Both the position numbers and the translations under genes were made by a program. Below the pieces are notes generated by a model. It was not told the DNA's origin and ran no database searches. It worked only from the letters and a program-made list of their open reading frames with translations. Positions 7,829 through 14,647 of a DNA stretch of 64,000 nucleotides are shown here, piece by piece. The DNA lies in contig DDWZ01000019.1 in the NCBI GenBank assembly GCA_002347095.1, positions 62,001-126,000 on the forward strand. Reading direction: 5' to 3'. The stretch's first letter is position 1. The number at the start of each line of letters is the position of its first letter. Origin of the DNA: Desulfobulbaceae bacterium UBA2273 (lineage in GTDB: Bacteria > Desulfobacterota > Desulfobulbia > Desulfobulbales > Desulfurivibrionaceae).

Positions 7829-9148
7829 ATGAAGAGCACAGGCCAGAACAAAAAAAAGATTGCCCTTACCACCCTGGGCTGCAAGGTCAACCAGTTTGAG
7901 TCGGCTGCCTTCCTTTCGGAACTCGCCCAGCGGGAAGTGGAGCTGGTTCCCTTTTCCCATCCGGCGGATATCTATATCATCAACACCTGCGCGGTGACGG
8001 CCAGGGCCGGGGCGCAGTCCCGTCAGTTGATCCGGCGGGCCTTGCGCGCCAATCCCGAGGCCCGGTTGATCGTGACCGGCTGCTATGCCCAGATTGGAGC
8101 CCAGGAGATTCTCGAGATCGCCGACAGCCCCATCTGCATTGTGGGCAACGGTTGCAAGCACCGCTTGGTGGAAGTGGCCCTGGCCGACCGCCACTGTGAT
8201 CTGGAAATGCATCTGGGCGATATCGGTGGGCACAAGGAGATTTGCCCTCTTACCGTCACCAGCTTCGGATCGCGGACCAGGGCGTATCTCAAGGTGCAGG
8301 ACGGCTGCAACAGTTTCTGTTCCTACTGCATCGTGCCCTATGCCCGGGGGCGCAGCCGCAGCCTTGATCCGGACAAGGTGGTGGCCCAGGCCGAAATCTT
8401 TGCCGCCCAAGGCTACAAGGAACAGGTGCTCACCGGCATCCACCTCGGCCATTATGGTCAGGATCTTACCCCCAAAACCAACCTGCGCGAGTTGCTCGGG
8501 CTGCTTGTCGCCCGGGACCTGCCGGTGCGCTACCGTTTGAGTTCGCTCGAGCCCACCGAGATTACGGACGAGCTCCTGAATCTCATGGCCCAATCGGCCT
8601 CAGTGATGCCCTATCTGCATATTCCCTTGCAGAGCGGGGATGATGGGATACTCAAGCGGATGAACCGCCGCTATCCCGCCGCCGCCTTTGCTAAAGTGGT
8701 GGAACGGAGCGTGGCGAGCCTGCCGGACGCAGCCATCGGCGTGGACGTGCTGGTCGGTTTTCCGGGCGAGGACGAGGAAGCCTTTGCCAACACCTACCGC
8801 CTGCTCGAATCATTGCCGGTGAGCTATCTCCATGTCTTTCCCTACTCGAAAAGGCCGGGAACCCCGGCCGCCGCCATGGCTGATCAGGTTCCCAAACCGA
8901 TCAAGGAGGAAAGGGTTGCGCGCTTGCGGGATTTGCATCATACAAAACGGAGCGGTTTTTACCGCAAGCATCTGGGCAGCGTCCGCCAGATCCTGGTGGA
9001 AGGACGCAAGCAGGGATGTTTGCTCAAGGGCTATACCGGCAATTATATCCCGGTCTCCTTTGCCGGGGACAGCGGGCTGGTGAACCAGTTGGTTACGGTG
9101 CGGTTGGAAGAGCTCACCGAGGATGGGGTGCTGGGCCGGATTGTTTGA
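7829..9148 (+). CDS. mtaB: tRNA t6A37 methylthiotransferase MtaB
   Basis: Radical-SAM methylthiotransferase of 439 residues. The N-terminal UPF0004 domain has TLGCKVNQFES, NTCAVT and TGCYAQ cysteines for one cluster; the radical-SAM motif is CNSFCSYCIVPYARG; a TRAM-like domain ends the protein. TLGCKVNQ is characteristic of MtaB, which makes ms2t6A in tRNA, rather than MiaB or RimO. The ATG at 7829 gives the normal family N-terminus; an in-frame GTG at 7772 is an alternative with a slightly better upstream purine stretch. Confidence 0.9.
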   Translation: MKSTGQNKKKIALTTLGCKVNQFESAAFLSELAQREVELVPFSHPADIYIINTCAVTARAGAQSRQLIRRALRANPEARLIVTGCYAQIGAQEILEIADSPICIVGNGCKHRLVEVALADRHCDLEMHLGDIGGHKEICPLTVTSFGSRTRAYLKVQDGCNSFCSYCIVPYARGRSRSLDPDKVVAQAEIFAAQGYKEQVLTGIHLGHYGQDLTPKTNLRELLGLLVARDLPVRYRLSSLEPTEITDELLNLMAQSASVMPYLHIPLQSGDDGILKRMNRRYPAAAFAKVVERSVASLPDAAIGVDVLVGFPGEDEEAFANTYRLLESLPVSYLHVFPYSKRPGTPAAAMADQVPKPIKEERVARLRDLHHTKRSGFYRKHLGSVRQILVEGRKQGCLLKGYTGNYIPVSFAGDSGLVNQLVTVRLEELTEDGVLGRIV

Positions 9149-9618
9149 ACTGATTGACTTCAAAGGGATGAAACTGCTTGTCGGAGAATTTTTTGCATGG
9201 TTTCTAGCGAAGACTCGCGGGTCAAAATCCTCTGCATTCTGCATCTGGTCATATCAATACCTTTCCCTCAAAAATGCCACATGGGACGAAGACACCAACA
9301 TCTTCCCAGACATTTCCCAAGAGTCCATCGACCGTCTCCTGGATGACATCAAGGTCTCACTGAAAAACGAGGATCCGGGCAAAGCCTTTTATGGAAAGCA
9401 ACCGTCCTCATTGCCAGGGGCACGGTGCAGCAATGCCAAGAAAACGCTCCTATCTGGAAGGCCTCTATGTTGACGGCGCACCCAGCATTGCCTATCGTAA
9501 AAATTCTGTCAAGACGGCGTGACAGGAGCGCTTTGCCCCCTGCAAAGAAATAGGGAGAGTGGTCCTGATTTCCCTCAAGACAACCATGCAATCGAGCCGC
9601 AGAAAAAAACAGTTTCAA
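9149..9618. other. Non-coding or decayed stretch between mtaB and higBA
   Basis: No convincing gene. One plus-strand frame reads an acidic segment (about 9283-9393, WDEDTNIFPDISQ...), then is followed by sequence that only reads well in other frames, as expected of a decayed gene. The text around 9552-9569 (GGGAGAGTGGTCCTGATTT) resembles similar scraps at 10403 and 10591. I could not assign the remnant to a family. Confidence 0.4.
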
Positions 9619-9637
9619 ATATCGCAAATTGCGATAT
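9619..9637. promoter_or_regulatory. higBA operator palindrome
   Basis: ATATCGCAAATTGCGATAT is a perfect 19-base palindrome with a central A, ending 13 bases before the higB start. HigA antitoxins typically repress their own operon through such a site near the -10 region. Confidence 0.75.
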
Positions 9638-9650
9638 ACTGGATTGAACC

Positions 9651-9953
9651 ATGCACGTGATCGCCAAGAAAGCGCTGGAGGATTTCTGGAAAATTCATCC
9701 GACCGCCAAGTCTCCCCTGGAATCTTGGTACAGGGTGGTCAGCAGATCAAGCTTCTCCAGCTTCAGCGACGTGCGGGAAACATTCCGGTCGGCTGACTAC
9801 GCGGATGCGTATACGATTTTCGATATAGGCGGCAACAGCTTCCGGATCATCGCCGTGATCCACTACAACCGGCAAAAGGTCTACATTCGGCATGTGTTCA
9901 CCCATCCCGAGTATGACCGCTGGTGCAAACAGAACAGGAGTAAAGGAAAATGA
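9651..9953 (+). CDS. higB: HigB-type mRNA interferase toxin
   Basis: 100 residues with the HigB toxin pattern: RSADYADAYTIFDIGGNSFR, a central strand IIAVIHYNRQKVYIRHVFTH and EYDRWCK near the end. Such toxins cut mRNA at the ribosome. The toxin gene precedes the antitoxin gene, as is usual for hig loci, and overlaps it as ATGA. Confidence 0.9.
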   Translation: MHVIAKKALEDFWKIHPTAKSPLESWYRVVSRSSFSSFSDVRETFRSADYADAYTIFDIGGNSFRIIAVIHYNRQKVYIRHVFTHPEYDRWCKQNRSKGK

Positions 9954-10381
9954 TCCCCGCAGGCCATGCCATTGATCCGGCGGTAATCGCTCCGGCGTGG
10001 CGCTCGTTGCAAGAAGCGCTGCCGGTTCGCCTTACGCCCATCCGCACCGAGGCACAATTTGCAGAGGTGGTTGCGTTGCTGCACAGCCTCATCGATGCAG
10101 TCGGCGACGATGAAAACCATGAGCTGGCTGATTTTCTCGATCTGGTCGGACAACTGGTCGAGGATTACGAGACACAACATCATCCCGTTCCGGAAGCGGA
10201 ACCACGAGCCGTTCTCCGGTTCCTCATGGAGCAGCACGGACTCAAGCAGACCGATCTGTCCGAGGAGATCGGCGGGCAATCCGTGGTAAGCGAAATACTG
10301 ACGGGCAAACGCGAGATCAACGCCAGACAGGCCAAGGCCCTGGCGGCCCGCTTCGGGGTTTCCCCGGCGGTTTTTATTTGA
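9950..10381 (+). CDS. higA: HigA-type antitoxin, XRE helix-turn-helix
   Basis: 143 residues. The C-terminal HTH reads FLMEQHGLKQTDLSEEIGG, then VVSEILTGKREINARQAKAL and ARFGVSPAVFI, the standard HigA ending. The N-terminal half is the toxin-binding region. It should neutralise HigB and bind the palindrome at 9619-9637. Translation is coupled to higB through the 4-base overlap. Confidence 0.9.
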   Translation: MIPAGHAIDPAVIAPAWRSLQEALPVRLTPIRTEAQFAEVVALLHSLIDAVGDDENHELADFLDLVGQLVEDYETQHHPVPEAEPRAVLRFLMEQHGLKQTDLSEEIGGQSVVSEILTGKREINARQAKALAARFGVSPAVFI

Positions 10382-10641
10382 ACAAATTCAAAAACAAAGA
10401 ATGTGGGAGATGTCCCTGATTCCCACTGATTTCCCGTTGGCTAAAAAGATTTTTCTCGGCTAGATTGGTTTAACTCATAAATTCAGAGGCATTTTGATCT
10501 GGTGGTAGACAGGAATTAAATATTGTGTCCCCTGAATTTGCAAGTCTCTAATGTGAATTAGAATTTCAAATTTTTATTCTAAAAGAAACCGGGGGGTGTC
10601 CCTAGTTTTCCTATAGACAATAAACTAAGACGCGATATTCA
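10382..10641. other. AT-rich leader of the retron cassette, no gene seen
   Basis: Base composition drops sharply here compared with mtaB. The stretch holds scraps such as GGGAGATGTCCCTGATTCCC (10403), TGTCCCCTGAATTT (10526) and GTGTCCCTAGTTTTCC (10597). These look like ends of palindromic elements rather than coding sequence. The retron promoter is probably here, but I cannot place -35/-10 boxes with confidence. Confidence 0.4.
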
Positions 10642-11142
10642 ATGCAAATTGTCGGTAATAAACTAGCAGAATGGGCAAATCACGAAACGGAGGTGAATGT
10701 TGCCGATCTTTTTGGGAGGAGTGCATTCAATCGTTATTATTATTCTGCTTTTCTTGTTACGAGAGAATTATTAAATGAGCTAGATAGTAAGTGGGCGGAA
10801 CCGTCACACAGTGGAATTCCTGATTTACTTAGAAAGACTATTGTAAAGAAGGTAAAGTTAAGTATTAATAAAGCTGTGAAACTAGGCACTATTGACCCTG
10901 GCGAAGCATTAAAGCTTGAGGCAACAATAATGACGGCTGCAAACGAATTAGCAAATTTGTTGTCTGCAGCATATGCAGTAAGGGTAATTGCAGATTATGA
11001 ACCTGAAGTTCAGATCATTAAGAAAGGTAAAGTTTTTTCATTGAATAATGAATCAATAACTAGAGCAAAAAATTGGCCAAATCAGGCTTCAATTTATACA
11101 ACAAGTATACGGAAAGTATGGAAGGGGATAGGCCTTGGTTGA
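10642..11142 (+). CDS. HEPN-like (UPF0332-type) helical protein, candidate retron effector
   Basis: 166 residues, AT-rich codon use. FNRYYYSAFLVTRELL (residues 29-44), SHSGIPDLL (55-63) and YAVRVIADYE (111-120) follow the UPF0332/HEPN pattern (R-YYA-F, HSG, R-ADY). A classical R-x4-6-H RNase motif is not visible after R114, so catalysis is doubtful. HEPN proteins are frequent toxins or partners in defence systems. Its end overlaps the next gene, which in turn ends just before the retron RNA, so it probably belongs to the retron operon. The family call rests on pattern only. Confidence 0.6.
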   Translation: MQIVGNKLAEWANHETEVNVADLFGRSAFNRYYYSAFLVTRELLNELDSKWAEPSHSGIPDLLRKTIVKKVKLSINKAVKLGTIDPGEALKLEATIMTAANELANLLSAAYAVRVIADYEPEVQIIKKGKVFSLNNESITRAKNWPNQASIYTTSIRKVWKGIGLG

Positions 11143-11884
11143 CATCAAAGATATTCAAAAATTTATTAAAGATCGAAAGGCTAAATTCATTCAAGAAATC
11201 AGGATAAGGCCCAATGATGGTTCCTTAGTGGCAACTATTTCAAATAGTTCCATTGGAGAAAAAGCTATTGAAGGTAAGACATCTTGGCGCCAGCTTACAT
11301 ATATAAGAAAAGCTATAAAAGAAAAATTTAACACCGAAATAGAATTTGTAATTTCTAAGAGCGAGGTGCATGGGAATCTTGAGAATGGGTTGCTTGGTAT
11401 TTTAGAACAGAAATTTCCTACCGTTGTACTGTTATGCTTTCTCTCATTTCCTAAATCAGGATTTGCTGATGTATGGATGGAATTTCGTGAACCAGAATCG
11501 GTTTCGGAATCATCTAGAGAACAGATTCAGGAAGTTGTTGAAGAGTACTTGAAACTCTCAGATGTAAACCATTATATGGTCCATTGGGGGTTAGGAGAAC
11601 TGAGTCTACCAACAACAGTTGCTATCCTCAGAGCTATTAAAATTACTGCCCCAGCGGACCTAGGAGCTATTGAAAATAATTTATCGCAGAATGCTTTTTC
11701 CTGGCCATCTCAAACATGGCTAAAAAACAAGTTAGATTTATTCAGGAAAAAGGGTCTTTTGTTGAGACAACAGGACGAATCTTATGTTCTGACTCAAGAG
11801 ACTTTATCAAAAATTCCTCACGGCAATTTTCGAACAAGCTCAGATGTTGAAAGGGCTCTTGCCCTTGGGAGACGTAAATGGTAA
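11135..11884 (+). CDS. Unknown protein with winged-helix-like C-terminus, candidate retron partner
   Basis: 249 residues from a TTG start at 11135, overlapping the previous stop and preceded by AAGGGGATAGG. Residues 1 to about 150 are a mixed alpha/beta region I do not recognise. From about residue 155, SLPTTVAILRAIKITAPADL, WLKNKLDLFRKKGLLLR and SYVLTQETLSKIP look like a winged helix with a recognition helix and wing. The gene ends 11 bases before the retron a1 repeat on the same strand. It may be a DNA-binding or sensor part of the effector; function unknown. Confidence 0.55.
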   Translation: MVDIKDIQKFIKDRKAKFIQEIRIRPNDGSLVATISNSSIGEKAIEGKTSWRQLTYIRKAIKEKFNTEIEFVISKSEVHGNLENGLLGILEQKFPTVVLLCFLSFPKSGFADVWMEFREPESVSESSREQIQEVVEEYLKLSDVNHYMVHWGLGELSLPTTVAILRAIKITAPADLGAIENNLSQNAFSWPSQTWLKNKLDLFRKKGLLLRQQDESYVLTQETLSKIPHGNFRTSSDVERALALGRRKW

Positions 11885-11895
11885 GAAAGCTTTTG

Positions 11896-12067
11896 GAAGT
11901 GGTGGTGCTTATCAGCGAGAGTGTGCATCACACTCATTTGCGAAGGTTAGGCACAGAAGATTCGGCGGCCTTATGGCTGTCGCTCCTTCGAACCGACAGC
12001 CATAAGGCCGCCGGGCTCTAGGAAAGTTTATATGACTTTGTTATCACCATGAAAGCACCACCACTTC
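11896..12067 (+). ncRNA. Retron msr-msd RNA
   Basis: Repeat a1 (11896-11910, GAAGTGGTGGTGCTT) is the exact reverse complement of a2 (12053-12067). Directly after a1 comes ATCAGCGAGAG; the AGCGAGAG portion matches the priming segment of retron Ec86 as I recall it, pointing to G11915 as the branch guanosine. An msr hairpin follows (11919-11935, 7-bp stem, CAT loop). The msd hairpin has perfect 20-bp arms (11963-11982 and 11994-12013) around an 11-base loop. The a2 repeat lies inside the first codons of the reverse transcriptase gene. Ends are approximate. Confidence 0.88.
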
Positions 12068-13005
12068 TTTTTTCCTATTCATCCCTTGAGCATTATTTGG
12101 ATGCTCTTTCTCCTGATCTTCGCCAGGAATATGAGCAGAGAATCGGGGCCTTGGTTCAACTAGAGTTGCCACCTGTTGTTTCCTTGCGTTGTCTTGCAAC
12201 CCTCATAGGTTATAGCTCGAAATTTCTTGGTGCTATTGTTAAGAATCAAGAGCATTACTATCGCACTTTTATCATTCCCAAAGGCAATAAACGGCGAACT
12301 ATACATGCACCAAAAGTTGCCCTGAAAGTTATTCAAAAGTGGTTTGGGCATCATTTAGCAGAACAATTAGAATTCCATGACTCTGTGTATGGATTTGTCA
12401 GAGGTCGATCATCTGTTAACGCCGCACAAGTACATTGTGGAGCCCGGTGGATATATAGCGTTGACATTAAAGACTTCTTTCCCTCAACTTCACTCGATAA
12501 AGTTTACCATTCTTTAGTGGAAATTGGCATCCCTGGCGGTGGTGCTGATTTGGTTGCTAGGCTTTGTTGTTATAGAAGTAACTTAGCTCAAGGTTCTCCT
12601 GCGAGTCCCATTTTATCAAATCTTGTTTTCCGGCATGCCGACGAGGAACTTTCAGAAATAGCTGTAAATAATGGTCTAAGACACACAAGATATGCTGATG
12701 ACATAGTGTTTTCAGGGACAGAAGATCTCCCCGAAACTGTTAAGGAAGAGATAAAGCAAGTCGTAATCAGTAGAGGCTGGCAGTTGTCGGATAAAAAGGA
12801 ATATTTCGCTCAACAGCCCAACAGATTAAAGGTGCATGGTTTGTTGGTGCATGGCGAAAGAGCCCGATTGACGAAAGGCTATAGAAATAGAATCCGGGCA
12901 TATAAACATCTTTTAGCTGCTGGTAAAATTACAGATGAAGATATCTTCCGTGTCAAAGGGCACTTGAATTACGCAAAATCTGTCGAGGAAATCGAAGGCC
13001 AATAG
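12049..13005 (+). CDS. Retron-type reverse transcriptase
   Basis: 318 residues, the usual retron RT length. Motif A is SVDIKDFFPS (D139), motif B NLAQGSPASPILSNL (Q181), motif C RYADD (D217-D218). Before motif A, SSVNAAQVH (121-129) resembles the retron NAxxH element with one extra residue; near the C-terminus KVHGLLVHGERARLTKGY takes the place of the retron VTG region. No maturase, HNH or primase domain is attached, arguing against group II intron or other RTs. It should reverse transcribe the upstream msd to make msDNA. ATG 12049 is the first usable start after an in-frame TAG at 12019; no strong ribosome binding site is seen. Confidence 0.93.
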   Translation: MKAPPLLFSYSSLEHYLDALSPDLRQEYEQRIGALVQLELPPVVSLRCLATLIGYSSKFLGAIVKNQEHYYRTFIIPKGNKRRTIHAPKVALKVIQKWFGHHLAEQLEFHDSVYGFVRGRSSVNAAQVHCGARWIYSVDIKDFFPSTSLDKVYHSLVEIGIPGGGADLVARLCCYRSNLAQGSPASPILSNLVFRHADEELSEIAVNNGLRHTRYADDIVFSGTEDLPETVKEEIKQVVISRGWQLSDKKEYFAQQPNRLKVHGLLVHGERARLTKGYRNRIRAYKHLLAAGKITDEDIFRVKGHLNYAKSVEEIEGQ

Positions 13006-13122
13006 GGACGCTGGTAAGTTATGTAAGTTATTCATGTCGCTGACCGACGGGATAATTCCGGGGACATCCAAACAAAAAAATGGGGACGGAGCCCAATATT
13101 TTCGCTCCTCGTCCTTCATTAA

Positions 13123-13377
13123 TACTACACCGTAAAAAATTCTTTGAAGGCTATCACTCAGTACGCTTCCGGCTCGACCTTCAAGGAGGTTTCCGGAACG
13201 GTGCTGAAGACAGTAAAAGTCTGCCTGTCTGCGTCTGGAGTTATGGAACGATTCACAAACAAGGTCGATTCCATATTCAAGCGCCAGGATGTGCTTGAGC
13301 AAGAAAACCAGCACCTAACCCATCTCCGCGACTGGCTCCTGCCTATGCTGATGAGCGGCCAGGTCACGGTGGCGTAA
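13123..13377 (+). pseudogene. C-terminal fragment of a type I restriction specificity subunit (hsdS)
   Basis: The frame opens after a TAA at 13120 and reads YYTVKNSLKAITQYASGSTF, then KRQDVLEQENQHLTHLRDWL and LPMLMSGQVTVA. This is the distal conserved coiled coil and tail of HsdS. The DNA target domains and the hsdM/hsdR genes are absent, so it is a remnant left by deletion between the retron and the DUF1016 gene. Confidence 0.8.
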
Positions 13378-13388
13378 GGGGAGATACG

Positions 13389-13544
13389 ATGAAATTCGAA
13401 GAATTTGTCTCCGGCAGCTATAAACAGCAGTATCAGCACAAGAGCTTCCAGCTCGCTCCCATCTCAGCCGCCGTCTCCGGCAAGATCGACGTCCGCAACT
13501 GGCAACCCGCCCAAACCGAAATCCCCAGGGAGGCCAGCGCATGA
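13389..13544 (+). pseudogene. 51-residue chimeric ORF: Fic-family N-terminus joined to an HsdS tail
   Basis: ATG 13389 follows GGGGAG. The first half, MKFEEFVSGSYKQQYQHKSF, is like the start of DUF4172-type Fic proteins often found beside hsdS. The second half, ISAAVSGKIDVRNWQP, is like the last residues of HsdS. The stop overlaps the start of the DUF1016 gene as ATGA. It is most simply read as a deletion junction that removed the body of fic and most of a second hsdS, while keeping an open frame and translational coupling. Confidence 0.65.
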
Positions 13545-14569
13545 TTGCCAAGCTTCCGAAACCTCTCCCTTTGTTCCATGAGATCAAAACCCTCATTGAC
13601 TCCGCCCGGCACCGGGCGGCGGTGGCGGTCAACGCTGAATTGACCCTGCTGTACTGGCAGGTGGGGCAGCGCATACATGCCGAGGTTCTCAGGGGTGAAC
13701 GTGCCGAGTACGGCAAAGAGATCATCCCTCACCTGGCCAGACAGCTCACCACCTTGTATGGCAAAGGTTGGACGCAGCGGAACTTGGCGAACATGGTGCT
13801 TTTCTCCGAGTCTTTCAGCGACCTAAACATTTTGCACGCACTGAGTGCAAAATTGAGCTGGACTCATTTTCGCACCCTGATCGCCATCGACGATCCCCTC
13901 AAACGTGAGTTCTATACCCAGATGGCACAGCTTGAAGGCTGGTCCACCCGGGTCTTGAGCGAACGCATCGACGCCATGCTGTTCGAGCGCACCGCCCTGT
14001 CGAAAAAGCCGGAAGAGACCATCCGCCTGGAACTGCAAGCCCTGGCCGCCAAGGGCGACCTGACTCCGGCCATGGTGCTGAAAGATCCCTATGTGCTCGA
14101 TTTCCTGGAGCTGAACGACCACTATGTGGAAAAGGATCTGGAAGACGCTATCCTGCGGGAGTTGGAGCAGTTCTTGCTGGAGTTGGGCGCGGGTTTCACC
14201 TTTGTTGCCCGGCAAAAGCGGCTGCAGATCGACAACGATGATTTCTATATCGACCTGCTGTTATACAACCGGCGCCTGCGACGACTGGTGGCCATCGACT
14301 TGAAGCTGGGCAACTTCAAGGCCGAATACAAGGGGCAGATGGAACTGTATCTGCGCTGGCTGGCCAAGTACGAGCAGGAACCGGGCGAGAAGCCGCCCTT
14401 GGGCATCATCCTCTGTGCCGGGAAAAAGGCCGAACAGATCAAGCTGCTGGAGCTGGATCAAGCCTCCATCCATGTGGCCGATTACCTCACCGAACTGCCG
14501 CCGAAAGAGGTGTTTGAGGCGAAACTGCACAGCGCCATCGCCTCGGCGCGCAAACGCTTGGGATCGTGA
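13541..14569 (+). CDS. DUF1016 (YhcG-type) PD-(D/E)XK nuclease domain protein
   Basis: 342 residues. The N-terminal half (LYWQVGQRI, YGKEIIPHLARQLTTLYGKG, FSDLNILHALSAKLSWTHF) is the DUF1016 N region. The C-terminal half carries a PD-(D/E)XK core, FYIDLLLYNRRLRRLVAIDLKLG (key residues D238, D253, K255), then MELYLRWL. These proteins are regularly encoded within type I restriction loci; their role there is not settled. The gene looks intact even though the restriction genes around it are broken. Confidence 0.88.
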   Translation: MIAKLPKPLPLFHEIKTLIDSARHRAAVAVNAELTLLYWQVGQRIHAEVLRGERAEYGKEIIPHLARQLTTLYGKGWTQRNLANMVLFSESFSDLNILHALSAKLSWTHFRTLIAIDDPLKREFYTQMAQLEGWSTRVLSERIDAMLFERTALSKKPEETIRLELQALAAKGDLTPAMVLKDPYVLDFLELNDHYVEKDLEDAILRELEQFLLELGAGFTFVARQKRLQIDNDDFYIDLLLYNRRLRRLVAIDLKLGNFKAEYKGQMELYLRWLAKYEQEPGEKPPLGIILCAGKKAEQIKLLELDQASIHVADYLTELPPKEVFEAKLHSAIASARKRLGS

Positions 14570-14647
14570 TGCGATGCGGTTCGTTCCTCACCGGGCATTT
14601 TACAAATATCATTTCCAGCGGTGAATTGGAAAAGCAGGTGTACTAGG

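Noticed and set aside
9123..9473. A 116-codon frame overlapping the mtaB end
   Set aside because: It starts inside mtaB, has mixed composition and no recognised domain; at best part of it is a decayed gene.
12049..13005. The RT as part of a diversity-generating retroelement or group II intron
   Set aside because: No template/variable repeat pair or target gene is seen nearby, and there is no maturase or endonuclease domain. The a1/a2 and msd structures fit a retron.
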